Below are positions 49,423 through 57,804 of a stretch of 64,000 nucleotides of DNA, piece by piece; the stretch's first letter is position 1, and each line of letters opens with the position of its first letter. The notes below the pieces were generated by a model that worked only from the letters and a program-made list of their open reading frames with translations, ran no database searches and was not told the origin of the DNA. Source of the DNA: Bacteroidota bacterium (lineage in GTDB: Bacteria > Bacteroidota > Ignavibacteria > Kapaibacteriales > HRBIN21); contig JAUQPR010000001.1 in the NCBI GenBank assembly GCA_030550275.1, positions 1-64,000 of the forward strand, in the 5' to 3' direction. Position numbers and translations under genes: made by a program.

Positions 49423-50861
49423 TGCAGGCACCGGCACTGTTGCGGCATGCAGCAGAATTGCTGCGGCAGCAGCTCAGCTCTGCTCAGCCCCCGGATGCGG
49501 TAGCACAGGAGTACTTCCGACACCACAAGTACCTGGGCAGCAAAGAGCGGCGCGCCATTGCCGAGCTGGTCTTCGGTACGCTACGCTGCCTGGAGTTGAG
49601 CGAGTTTCTCCTGCAGCGGCTCTCCTGCTCCGTTCCGGCGGGGATCGCCCGCGAGTGGCTGCTGCTGGTCGCCTTTGGGATTCTCAGCCCGGCGGTGGGG
49701 AATCCCCACATCGTCCCACTCCTGCGCACAGCAACGCTTTCGGAAGCGGACAGTTCGGACTCGGAATTCTGGTGCCGCCTCCTCCAAGTGCACGGCTGGA
49801 GCAGCGCGGAGGCGGAGCATTTCTACCGAGCCCTTCGCCATGGGCTATGCTCGCTCAAGGCTGCTGTGTCGCAGGTGCTGGAGCTGCCGCCGTCACGATG
49901 GGAGGAGCACCACTGGCAGCAATTTGCAGCCGCCTGCGCGCTTCCGCTATGGCTTGTGCGGGAATGGCTACAACATCCGCTCAACGGGCTCTCTGCGGCG
50001 CAACTCCTGAGCACATGCCAAGCTCTGCAGCGTCCGGCGCTTCCGTGCCTGCGCGTGAACACGCTCAAGGCGCATCCGGCAGCGCTGGTGGAGCTCCTCC
50101 GGCAGCAGGGGATTGCCGCGACCCCAACTCCCTTCTCGCCTGTTGGGATACGGCTGTGGGAACGGGTTACGCTGAGTACGCTTGCGCCCTATCGGAATGG
50201 TGCGGTAGAGGTGCAGGAGGAATCCAGCCAACTGGTCGGCTACGTGGTGGCTCCGGAGCCGCACTGGCGCATCTGGGATGCCTGTGCCGGTGCGGGTGGA
50301 AAAGCGCTCCACCTGGCGGTGCTGCAGCAGGACCGCGGAGAGATTGTGGCAAGCGACATCGCCCCGCTCCGGCTCCGTGCCCTGCAGCAGCGACAGCGCC
50401 GAGCGGGATTGCGCTCTATCCTCACTCTCCTGCTTCGTGCCGACGGCACTCTGCCGAAGTCGCTTCCCCGCAGCTTCGATGCCGTCCTCATTGACGCCCC
50501 GTGTTCAGGATTGGGAACGCTCCGGCGCACCCCGACGCTGAAATGGCGCCTGACTCCGGAGGGAGTGCAACGCCACAGCCAACGCCAGCTCTCCCTGCTG
50601 CTGCGCTACAGCGAACGGGTCCGCCCCGGTGGAGTGCTCGTCTACGCGACGTGCTCCCTGCTGCCGCACGAGAACCAGGCGGTCATTGCGCGCTTCTGCA
50701 GAGAGCGTCCGGAATTCTCCCCAGAACCGGCAACCGAGGTACTGGCGCGCTTTGGTATCGTGCTCCCGCAGTCCACTCCGGCGGGGGAGCCGCTTCAGCT
50801 CCTCCCTTCGGTGCACGGGACCGATGGCTTCTTCATCGCGCGCTTCCGACGGAGTCGGTAG
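49422..50861 (+). CDS. rsmB: RsmB-family 16S rRNA (cytosine C967 C5) methyltransferase
   Basis: 479 residues. The NusB-like N-terminal domain (KYLGSKERRAIAELVFGTLRC) precedes the SAM domain: DACAGAGGKALHLA is motif I, VASDIAPLRL motif II, IDAPCSGLGTLRRTP carries the catalytic cysteine, and VYATCSLLPHENQ the second conserved cysteine. It methylates C967 in E. coli 16S rRNA. Its start overlaps the FMN reductase stop as TGATG, so it is transcribed with the redox operon, probably by read-through. Confidence 0.95.
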   Translation: MQAPALLRHAAELLRQQLSSAQPPDAVAQEYFRHHKYLGSKERRAIAELVFGTLRCLELSEFLLQRLSCSVPAGIAREWLLLVAFGILSPAVGNPHIVPLLRTATLSEADSSDSEFWCRLLQVHGWSSAEAEHFYRALRHGLCSLKAAVSQVLELPPSRWEEHHWQQFAAACALPLWLVREWLQHPLNGLSAAQLLSTCQALQRPALPCLRVNTLKAHPAALVELLRQQGIAATPTPFSPVGIRLWERVTLSTLAPYRNGAVEVQEESSQLVGYVVAPEPHWRIWDACAGAGGKALHLAVLQQDRGEIVASDIAPLRLRALQQRQRRAGLRSILTLLLRADGTLPKSLPRSFDAVLIDAPCSGLGTLRRTPTLKWRLTPEGVQRHSQRQLSLLLRYSERVRPGGVLVYATCSLLPHENQAVIARFCRERPEFSPEPATEVLARFGIVLPQSTPAGEPLQLLPSVHGTDGFFIARFRRSR

Positions 50862-50905
50862 CTTGTACGTCCTTTGCCGCAGCACTTCGAGCTGAGGAGG
50901 GCGCT

Positions 50906-51571
50906 GTGTGCATTGTGCGCCAGACATTGGCTGTGCTGGAGAAGGAGCTCCGTAGCGAGCTCCGCCGGCGCACTGGGCTCGCGGTAGTACTGCTCTCGGT
51001 CGGCAGCGCCGGCAGTATTGTTGCCCTCAGCACGGGTGGGCTAACTCTCGGCGCGGAGATTACCGCGGCACTGCTGTGGCTGGTCTACGTGTTCGCCATC
51101 TTCCCCGTGCTGGGGCGTAGCTTCCTCAGCGAGGAGGAGCGGCAGACTCGGCTCCTGCTGTGGACACTGGCGCCGCCTTCGGCAATCTACTGGGGCAAGC
51201 TCCTGACGGCATTTCTGACGAGCGCTCTCAACAATGCGCTGGCAACACTGGTCTTGGGGCTATTCGGCATTGGGCTTCCCGCTCGGGGTGTCACTGTTGT
51301 GCTGCTGCTCTTGGCGGCTGCGGGGCTGAGTGCGGTAGCGACGCTGCTTTCAGCGCTCGTTGCCGCCGTCCAGCACCGAGGGCTGCTCCTGCCAATTCTG
51401 GGGTTCCCGTTGCTCATCCCGGTGCTGCTACCCGGGATTGCTGCCACGCAGCTCCTGCTGGCAGGGGCTGCCGAACGCGAGCTCTTCCCCTCGTTTGCGC
51501 TCATGACCGCCTACGCCGGCATCGTGAGCATCCTGGGGTGGTGGCTCTTCGAGTGGGTGTGGCAGGAGTAG
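50906..51571 (+). CDS. ccmB: CcmB-like heme-exporter membrane protein
   Basis: A 221-residue ABC-type permease with about six membrane helices (VVLLSVGSAGSIVALST, ITAALLWLVYVFAIFPV, LSAVATLLSALVAAVQ, LLIPVLLPGIAATQLLL, LMTAYAGIVSILGWWLFEW). LGRSFLSEEERQTRLLLWTLAPP and LPILGFPLLIPVLL are CcmB-typical. It starts at GTG 50906 with GAGGAGG five bases upstream; no ATG fits. CcmB works with CcmA and CcmC in cytochrome c maturation (System I); neither is in the window. Confidence 0.88.
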   Translation: MCIVRQTLAVLEKELRSELRRRTGLAVVLLSVGSAGSIVALSTGGLTLGAEITAALLWLVYVFAIFPVLGRSFLSEEERQTRLLLWTLAPPSAIYWGKLLTAFLTSALNNALATLVLGLFGIGLPARGVTVVLLLLAAAGLSAVATLLSALVAAVQHRGLLLPILGFPLLIPVLLPGIAATQLLLAGAAERELFPSFALMTAYAGIVSILGWWLFEWVWQE

Positions 51572-51635
51572 GGCACCCCAACGCGCTTCGGAGCGGGCAA
51601 TCCCTGTGTGCGAATCACTCTGCCTATGCGCTGCC

Positions 51636-52007
51636 CTATACCTCAGCCACCACGACCGCGACGGCGTAAGCAGCCGTGTGCGCCAGCGTTAGATGGAAGC
51701 GGTGGTGGCGATAGCGCTCCGCCAGCTCTCCGGAGAGCACAAGCTCGGGCTTGCCCAGCACTCCATTGACAACGCCGATATCGCGCCAACGGCAGATGCC
51801 GCGCATCCCCGTCCCGATTGCTTTGCTAAAGGCTTCCTTGGCGGCAAAGCGCGCAGCGTAGTGCAGCGCACGTCCGCTGCCGAAGCGCTCGCAGTAGCGC
51901 TGCTCCTCTTCGGTGAAGACCCGTTCCAGAAAGCGCTCTCCGTAGTGCTCCAGCGCCCGTGCAATGCGGGCAACCTCTACGATATCCACGCCGATGCCGA
52001 CAATCAT
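51636..52007 (-). CDS. acpS: Holo-[acyl-carrier-protein] synthase
   Basis: Transfers 4'-phosphopantetheine from CoA to apo-ACP. It is 123 residues, the family length. MIVGIGVDIVEVARIARAL carries the metal Asp, and RFAAKEAFSKAIGTG the catalytic Glu and Lys. ATG 52007 overlaps the sirtuin stop (ATGA). Confidence 0.96.
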   Translation of the reverse strand: MIVGIGVDIVEVARIARALEHYGERFLERVFTEEEQRYCERFGSGRALHYAARFAAKEAFSKAIGTGMRGICRWRDIGVVNGVLGKPELVLSGELAERYRHHRFHLTLAHTAAYAVAVVVAEV

Positions 52008-52762
52008 TGCCGCTGCCGGCACCTCCGGACCCGTTCGAGCAGCTCCGGCAGCACCTGTGCCGCTGGAGCGGGAATCCGCACGTCCGCCAAGCCGCTGAGC
52101 TCTGTCCACCGCGGGTTGATCTCAACCACCGCCGCCCCGTGCAGCTTCGCCTGCCAGACGATGCCAGCCGCCGGATAGACCTCCCCCGAAGTCCCGATGC
52201 TCAGCAGCACGTGGCAGCGCTCGGCTGCCGACTGCGCCGCCTGGAAGACACTGCTGGGCAGTAGCTCTCCAAACCACACCACCGAAGGGCGAACGCGCCC
52301 GCCGCAGACCGGGCAGACCGGCGCCCGATCCGCGGGCAGCTCCTCCCCGTCGTAGAGCCGACCGCACCGATGGCAGTGCTGCTCAAAGATGGTCCCATGC
52401 AGCTCCAGCACCCGTCGACTTCCGGCGCGCTGATGCAGCCGGTCGATGTTCTGTGTCACGATCGTGAACTCCTCAAACAGCGGCTCCATCTGCGCCAACG
52501 CCCGATGCCCGGCATTGGGTTCCGCCGCCGCCATCACGGCACGGCGCTGCCAATACCACGCCCATACGCGGTCGGGATTGCGCTCGAACGCCTCCGGCGT
52601 TGCCAGCTCCTCCGGACGGAACTGCTCCCACAATCCCCCAGGGTCGCGAAAGGTGGGGATGCCGCTTTCGGCGGAGATCCCCGCTCCGGTAAAGACCACA
52701 ACGCGCCGCGCCGCACACAAGAGCTGAGCGGCTTGCTCCAGGGACTGCTCTACCTCGGACAT
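52004..52762 (-). CDS. cobB: Sirtuin NAD-dependent protein deacylase (CobB/SIRT5 type)
   Basis: 252 residues. NAD-binding GAGISAESGIPTFRDPGG, TQNIDRLHQRAG and the catalytic His in ELHGTIFEQH are intact. Four zinc cysteines are CHRC and CPVC. AWYWQRR has the Tyr-x2-Arg pair that in CobB/SIRT5 favours succinyl- or malonyl-lysine. It removes acyl groups from lysine using NAD+. It overlaps the small ubiquitin-like gene by 13 bases at its start and acpS at its end. Confidence 0.94.
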   Translation of the reverse strand: MSEVEQSLEQAAQLLCAARRVVVFTGAGISAESGIPTFRDPGGLWEQFRPEELATPEAFERNPDRVWAWYWQRRAVMAAAEPNAGHRALAQMEPLFEEFTIVTQNIDRLHQRAGSRRVLELHGTIFEQHCHRCGRLYDGEELPADRAPVCPVCGGRVRPSVVWFGELLPSSVFQAAQSAAERCHVLLSIGTSGEVYPAAGIVWQAKLHGAAVVEINPRWTELSGLADVRIPAPAAQVLPELLERVRRCRQRQ

Positions 52763-53013
52763 CCGCTACCACCGGGAGCGATGAGCAACAAATCACCCGT
52801 TCCAACGCCACGCTGCCGCAGCGTCTCCGTGCGAACGTACTCGAAATCGCGCGTCAGATTGTACAGCCCCAACTGCTGCACCGGATAGGGCAGCTCCAGG
52901 CGCTGCGCAATCTCATCGAGCAGCTCGCTCACGGGCACATCCTGCGGCAAGGACATGCGCACAATCTGCCCGGAGAATGCCCGCACGATGAACACCTCTA
53001 CGGTGCCGCCCAT
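52750..53013 (-). CDS. Small ubiquitin-like (beta-grasp, YukD-like) protein, coupled to the sirtuin
   Basis: 87 residues. The pattern EVFIVRAFSGQIVRMSLPQ then VPVSELLDEIAQRLELP and a C-terminal VGTGDLLLIAPGG resembles the YukD/EsaB ubiquitin-like fold, with a Gly-Gly eight residues from the end (PGGSGCPR is the tail). The assignment is by pattern, not family certainty. It overlaps the sirtuin start by 13 bases and the next gene by 16. I see no E1/E2-like enzyme, protease or type VII secretion gene nearby, so conjugation is not supported. Confidence 0.55.
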   Translation of the reverse strand: MGGTVEVFIVRAFSGQIVRMSLPQDVPVSELLDEIAQRLELPYPVQQLGLYNLTRDFEYVRTETLRQRGVGTGDLLLIAPGGSGCPR

Positions 53014-54011
53014 AGCAATTCCCCACCAAGCTGGCGCAACTGCTTCCGAAACAGCACCACACTGTCCTCGGCAACGCTGCCTTCGACCTCGCGCACTGGC
53101 TCCAGCCAGGCATTCCGGGCATCCCCCTGCAGGCGCGCCAACTGCAGCCGAATGCGCGCGCCTTCGGGGACGCGCTCGATGGTGCCCCAGACGTAGTAGT
53201 CCACCTCCGCTGCCCGCAGCAAGCGCAGCTCAACGGGGCTGGGGGGACGGTAGTTCTCCGGCTCCATCAGCCCCGCACGCGCAAAGAGCGTATCGCGTGA
53301 GTCAATGTCGCAGACGACATAGCCGGGATGGCGCCGCAATGTGTCGATGAGCTGCAGCACCGCGTCGTAGGAGGTGACCACTTTGCGCGCAAACCAGTCC
53401 CAGCGCCGGAGCTCTCCGGTGTCGCGGTATTCGAGTCCGCCCACCACAAGCAACGGAGCCGGCACAACGCAGAATGGCTCCTCCTTTGCAGCGTAGAGCA
53501 TGCTATCGCCCACTGCTACAGCGATTGCCCGCTGCGCTGCCTCCAGCAGCGCTGGGTCCAACAGCAGCCTGCCGCCGGTGCGGTGGGCATACCGGACGAG
53601 CGCAAACCCGCGCCCACGCTGCTCCTGGGCAAAGTTCTCCCCGAAGCGGAACACCACCTCCACGCGCACAAGGTGCTGCAATCGGTCCGCGCGGGCAAAG
53701 AGCATCCGCCCGCATCCCAGGCGCTGGGCAACGGCGATAGCGGTAGGCTCCTGTCCTCGGGAGCGCAGCTCCTCCACGACGGAATCCCGGCTCAGCGCTG
53801 CAACGGCGGTAAAGCGTCCGCTCAGCTCCAGCGCCAGCACCAGTGCCGCTTCCAGCTTGGCGGGGCTGACGCTATCCAATCCCGACCCCATCTGCGGCTG
53901 CACAATCAGCACCAGCGAATCCATCCCCGACGGCATCAGCCCCACCGGAGATGGCAACGGTGGGAGGAGACTCGCGCACGTGAGCGCTCCCGTTCCAAGC
54001 CAGCGCCACAT
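52998..54011 (-). CDS. Exported protein of unknown function, 337 aa
   Basis: A signal peptide lies at the start (MWRWLGTGALTCASLLPPLPSP). The mature part has a TolB/CsgG-like look: AALVLALELSGRFTAVAAL, then PTAIAVAQRLGCGRMLFARAD and VRVEVVFRFGENF, typical of alpha/beta proteins that make a variable-regulated cell-envelope nucleotide/peptide scaffold, but this is a weak resemblance. Further domains have DSRDTLFARAGLMEPEN and a C-terminal QLRQLGGELLWAAP. Start 54011 has AAGGGC upstream; 54029 is an alternative. Divergent from pdxA across 128 bases. I cannot name the family. Confidence 0.6.
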   Translation of the reverse strand: MWRWLGTGALTCASLLPPLPSPVGLMPSGMDSLVLIVQPQMGSGLDSVSPAKLEAALVLALELSGRFTAVAALSRDSVVEELRSRGQEPTAIAVAQRLGCGRMLFARADRLQHLVRVEVVFRFGENFAQEQRGRGFALVRYAHRTGGRLLLDPALLEAAQRAIAVAVGDSMLYAAKEEPFCVVPAPLLVVGGLEYRDTGELRRWDWFARKVVTSYDAVLQLIDTLRRHPGYVVCDIDSRDTLFARAGLMEPENYRPPSPVELRLLRAAEVDYYVWGTIERVPEGARIRLQLARLQGDARNAWLEPVREVEGSVAEDSVVLFRKQLRQLGGELLWAAP

Positions 54012-54139
54012 TGCCCTTCTGGACCCCATCGTGCAGGGCAGAGACGCTCACCCAAAGCGCGCCATTGTGGCGAATACACGCCGAGCCCGCCCTTGCCGTC
54101 CATAGCGGCGGCGGAAGGGTACTGGGTGTGCTGAACCGC

Positions 54140-55174
54140 ATGCGCATCGCGTGCACGATCGGCGACTGCAACGGCATCGGCATCGAAGTGTGGGCAAAGG
54201 CGCTGCTACAGCTTGAGCATGCTCTGCCGCGCTCGCCTCACCCTGTCGAGTGGCTCCTCATTGCCCATCCGCGCACGCTGATGGAGTACTTCGAAGGCTG
54301 CCGCTGCCAGTTGCCGGTGCATCCGTATCTGCGCGATTCCGAGCTCCGCTTGGGCTCGTTGCGCATTGAGGTGCTGCCCTGCTCTACGTACGCGCCCATC
54401 CGCTGGGGCTATCCCGACCGAACCGCTGCACAACTGGCAGCCGAAGCACTCCAGGTTGCCGCCGACCTTGCCCGCCAACGCCTGGTGCATGCTGTGGTCA
54501 CACTCCCCATCTCCAAGCACGCGCTGCACAGCGTGGGATGGAGATTCCCAGGGCAGACAGAGTTCTTCGCCCGCCAGTATCCGGGCTACGAGCCCATCAT
54601 GCTCTTCCACGCACCGGAGCTCCGCGTGGCGCTGCTGACAACGCACATCCCGCTGCGGCGTGTGCCGGGAGCGGTGCGCGCGGATACCCTGCGCTCCTTC
54701 CTCAAACGGCTGCATTCGGCGCTGCAGTGGGATTTTGCTCTGCCATCCCCCCGAATCGCCCTTCTGGGGCTCAATCCGCACGCCGGTGAAAACGGGCTGC
54801 TCGGCAAAGAGGAGCAGGAGTTCCTCCTGCCCGCCGTGCACCAGCTCCAGCAGGAGGGTGTCCAGGTGGAGGGACCCTTTCCCGCTGACGCCTTCTTCGG
54901 CTGGCACCGCTACCGCGACTACGACGCCGTCGTTGCTCTGTACCACGACCAGGGGCTCATCCCCTTCAAGCTGCTGGCACAGCGCTCCGGAGTCAACGTC
55001 ACGCTGGGATTGCCCATCGTGCGCACCTCACCCGCGCATGGCGTCGCGTACGACATCGCCGGACAAGGCATCGCCGATGCCCACAGCATGGCAGCAGCAC
55101 TCCAGCTCACACTGGAGCTCCTCCAGCGCCGCCAAGAACAGGACATGCTCCCCACCCCACGCAGCCGCCTATGA
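54140..55174 (+). CDS. pdxA: 4-hydroxythreonine-4-phosphate dehydrogenase
   Basis: Pyridoxal phosphate synthesis, DXP-dependent route. It is 344 residues from ATG 54140 (MRIACTIGDCNGIGIEV). The metal-binding histidines are in TTHIPLRRVP, NPHAGENG and the ALYHDQGLIPFKLL motif. PVRTSP-like IVRTSPAHGVAYDIAG is also conserved. It may alternatively be a PdxA2-type enzyme in sugar-acid metabolism. The stop overlaps mtnA (ATGA). Confidence 0.93.
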   Translation: MRIACTIGDCNGIGIEVWAKALLQLEHALPRSPHPVEWLLIAHPRTLMEYFEGCRCQLPVHPYLRDSELRLGSLRIEVLPCSTYAPIRWGYPDRTAAQLAAEALQVAADLARQRLVHAVVTLPISKHALHSVGWRFPGQTEFFARQYPGYEPIMLFHAPELRVALLTTHIPLRRVPGAVRADTLRSFLKRLHSALQWDFALPSPRIALLGLNPHAGENGLLGKEEQEFLLPAVHQLQQEGVQVEGPFPADAFFGWHRYRDYDAVVALYHDQGLIPFKLLAQRSGVNVTLGLPIVRTSPAHGVAYDIAGQGIADAHSMAAALQLTLELLQRRQEQDMLPTPRSRL

Positions 55175-56295
55175 AGGTCAACGGCGTTCCATACCGCACG
55201 ATTTGGCGCGAAGCCCCAGGGGTTATCGCCGCCATTGACCAGCGCTGGCTTCCTCACCGCTTTGTCATCGAGCGCTTTGAGTCCGTAGACGCCCTGGCGG
55301 AGGCGATCCGCCACATGCACATCCGCGGAGCAATTGCCTTAGGAGCCGCCGCAGCCTACGGCATGGAACTGGCAGCCGAACACGCCCGCGATGAGGAACT
55401 CATCCCGGTACTCTCCAGAGCAGCGGCACTGCTGTGCACTACACGACCAACAGCGGTCAATATCCGGTGGGCGGTGGAGCGCATCCAGAGCGCTCTCGCC
55501 GGTATCCAAGAGCCGCACCTGCTGCGCCAGCGGCTGCGCCATGCCGTGGATGAGCTCGTCGAAGGCGAGGTGGAACGCTGCCGCCGTATCGGGGAGCACG
55601 GCGCAGCACTCCTGGAGGAGCTTGCCCGTTCGATTGGCATCCGACCGCTGCACATCCTCACCCACTGCAATGCCGGCTGGTTAGGCTGCGTGGATTACGG
55701 CACGGCACTGGCTCCCATCTACGTTGCTGCGGAGCGCGGGCTTGCGGTGCACGTCTGGGTCAGCGAGACCCGCCCGCGCAACCAAGGCGCCGCCCTCACC
55801 GCATGGGAGCTGCAGCAGCAGGGCATCCCCTGCACCGTGCTGGTGGATAGCGCCTGCGGACATCTCCTGCGGCATCAGCCCGTGGATATCACCATCGTGG
55901 GCGCTGACCGCATCACTCGGCGCGGCGACGTCGCCAACAAGATTGGCACCTATCCCAAAGCGCTCCTGTGCCACCATCACGGCGTGCCCTTCTACGTTGC
56001 CGCCCCGCTGTCTTCGGTGGACTGGAGCGCCGAAGACGGTGTGCGCGACATCCCCATCGAGGAGCGCCCCGCCGAGGAGGTGCACTTCCAGCTTGGCAAA
56101 TTGCCCGATGGCACGCTTGCCTCCGTGCGCATTACGCCCGAAGGCGTCGCGGCGTGGAATCCTGCCTTCGACGTCACCCCGGCGGAGCTCATCACCGGCA
56201 TTATAACCGAGCACGGGATCGTTGCCCCGACCGCACTGGAGCTGCTGCGCAATGCCGAATTCGAACGCGTCCCGCGAGGGCATCCTCAAGTTTGA
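55171..56295 (+). CDS. mtnA: S-methyl-5-thioribose-1-phosphate isomerase (MtnA)
   Basis: Methionine salvage: converts MTR-1-P to MTRu-1-P. It is 374 residues. Catalytic Cys is in LTHCNAGWLG and the catalytic Asp in IVGADRITRRGDVANKIG. The usual RGAPAIG loop reads RGAIALGAAAAYG. FYVAAPLSSVDW and VTPAELITGIITEHGIV are typical. Related eIF2B-like proteins can have other roles. It is followed by a class II aldolase gene whose start lies 44 bases inside it. Confidence 0.94.
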   Translation: MKVNGVPYRTIWREAPGVIAAIDQRWLPHRFVIERFESVDALAEAIRHMHIRGAIALGAAAAYGMELAAEHARDEELIPVLSRAAALLCTTRPTAVNIRWAVERIQSALAGIQEPHLLRQRLRHAVDELVEGEVERCRRIGEHGAALLEELARSIGIRPLHILTHCNAGWLGCVDYGTALAPIYVAAERGLAVHVWVSETRPRNQGAALTAWELQQQGIPCTVLVDSACGHLLRHQPVDITIVGADRITRRGDVANKIGTYPKALLCHHHGVPFYVAAPLSSVDWSAEDGVRDIPIEERPAEEVHFQLGKLPDGTLASVRITPEGVAAWNPAFDVTPAELITGIITEHGIVAPTALELLRNAEFERVPRGHPQV

Positions 56296-56860
56296 GTGCT
56301 GCTGGCAACCGGCTCCACCTCCGGAGCATCCGCTGGTCTGGGAGTTGTGCCACTGGCGGAATGTGCTGTACCGGGCTGGGCTCATTGGGGCAACCCCGGA
56401 GGGGATCGGCTACGGCAACGTCAGCGTCCGTAGTCCGGACGGCTTCTTCATCACGGGAACGGGCACGGGAGCAATTCCAGAGCTGACCCCTGCCGGATGC
56501 ACCGAGGTGCTCTCCGCTGACATTGCCGCCAACCGAGTCGTGTGCCGAGGTCCCGTGCGCGCCTCTTCCGAAACCCTCACCCACGCGGCACTCTACGCCT
56601 GCGCCGCGGAGGTCGGCGCCGTCGTGCACGTACACCACCGCAAGCTCTGGGAAACGCTCCTGCAGAAGCTCCCCACAACGCCGGTGGAAGCCGAATACGG
56701 CACCGTTGCCCTGGCGCGGGCAGTTGCCGAACTCTATCCCGATTGCCTCCGCCGCGGGCAGCGTGTGCTGCTGCTCGGTGGGCATCCGGAGGGGCTGCTC
56801 AGCTTCGGCAGCACGCTCGAGGAAGCCGCCACAGCGGTGCTCCAGCTCCTGGAGGGATAG
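56252..56860 (+). CDS. Class II aldolase/adducin-family protein (possible MtnB)
   Basis: 202 residues. GIGYGNVSVR is the phosphate loop, ETLTHAALY carries the acidic site, VHVHHRKLW the first two metal histidines, and GGHPEGLLSFG the third. MtnB (methylthioribulose-1-phosphate dehydratase) is the next enzyme after MtnA, and this position fits. However, the phosphate loop resembles fuculose/ribulose aldolases and the protein is not a clear MtnB. The start at ATG 56252 overlaps mtnA by 44 bases. Confidence 0.8.
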   Translation: MPNSNASREGILKFECCWQPAPPPEHPLVWELCHWRNVLYRAGLIGATPEGIGYGNVSVRSPDGFFITGTGTGAIPELTPAGCTEVLSADIAANRVVCRGPVRASSETLTHAALYACAAEVGAVVHVHHRKLWETLLQKLPTTPVEAEYGTVALARAVAELYPDCLRRGQRVLLLGGHPEGLLSFGSTLEEAATAVLQLLEG

Positions 56861-56940
56861 TCCTACCGCTGCCTTCCCGCCGGAGGCTGCATATCCCCGC
56901 AGGCGAAACCGCGCAACCGAGCTCTCGTGCCTCCACGCCG

Positions 56941-57801
56941 TCAGACCACCCCGAGCAGGCTATGCAGCTCGCGCTGCTGTGCTTCGGAGAGCAGCCCCTC
57001 GGAGCGGGCAACCTCCGCCAGCAGCAGGAGTGCGTGGCGGTAGGGCGCGCGCAGCGGCTCGGGAAGTGCCTCCCAATGGCGGCGCAGCGTCTCCCAATCG
57101 GCACGGACCACCGGACCGGTCAGTGGGATCGCCCCCACCGCGGCGAAGTAGTTCTCCACACTCGCCCGCACAATCGGCTCCAGGAACAGCGTCGGCGGAA
57201 TCCCCGAACCTCGTGCCAGCTCCTCTGCCAGTTTGAGCACCGCTACGAGCAGGTTCGATGCTGCAACGGCAGCGGCATGGTAGAGCGCCCGCTGCTGTGG
57301 GGAACGCTGCACAAACACGGGAATGCCCTCAAGCGCCCGCACAAGCTCTGCCAGCACTCGTGCGGCCTTCGGTGTACGCGCTTCGATACTCCATGGGCAG
57401 CAGTGCAGCCGCTGAGGTTGCGCCGGCAGCGGAAAGGTCTGAAAGGGATGGGCAACCGCTGTTTCCGCGCCGACCTCTGCACAGGCGTTCAGCGGCTCCA
57501 CTCCGAACGCGCCGGCGCAGTGGACCACGACCGAGCGCGCAATCCATGGCATACCAGCCCGGGCGCATTCACCGGCGAGTTCGGCAAGCGCTCGGTCCGG
57601 CACCGTCAACCACACCACCTCCACAGGCTCGAGCTGCTGCCATTCGAGCACGTACGGGATGCCGTGGCGCCGTGCCCATTCGGCGCTCCCTGGGGAACGC
57701 CCTTTGAGCCAGCGCAAACATCCCCTCTCGTGCAATGCCAGCGCCAGAGTTCGACCCAGCCGTCCTGGACCGATCACCCCACATGCAGGCAAGGCATCCA
57801 T
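56941..57801 (-). CDS. Rossmann-like and DUF2520 domain-containing protein
   Basis: 286 residues. GVIGPGRLGRTLALALHERG is the Rossmann NAD(P) site, WLTVPDRALAELAGECA the second beta-alpha, and the C-terminal half (LYHAAAVAASNLLVAVLKLAEEL, LTGPVVRADWETLRRHWEAL) is DUF2520, a proC/6-phosphogluconate-dehydrogenase-like helical domain. A conserved family with no assigned substrate, common in Bacteroidota. It is 3 bases from cysS. Confidence 0.9.
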   Translation of the reverse strand: MDALPACGVIGPGRLGRTLALALHERGCLRWLKGRSPGSAEWARRHGIPYVLEWQQLEPVEVVWLTVPDRALAELAGECARAGMPWIARSVVVHCAGAFGVEPLNACAEVGAETAVAHPFQTFPLPAQPQRLHCCPWSIEARTPKAARVLAELVRALEGIPVFVQRSPQQRALYHAAAVAASNLLVAVLKLAEELARGSGIPPTLFLEPIVRASVENYFAAVGAIPLTGPVVRADWETLRRHWEALPEPLRAPYRHALLLLAEVARSEGLLSEAQQRELHSLLGVV

Positions 57802-57804
57802 CGC

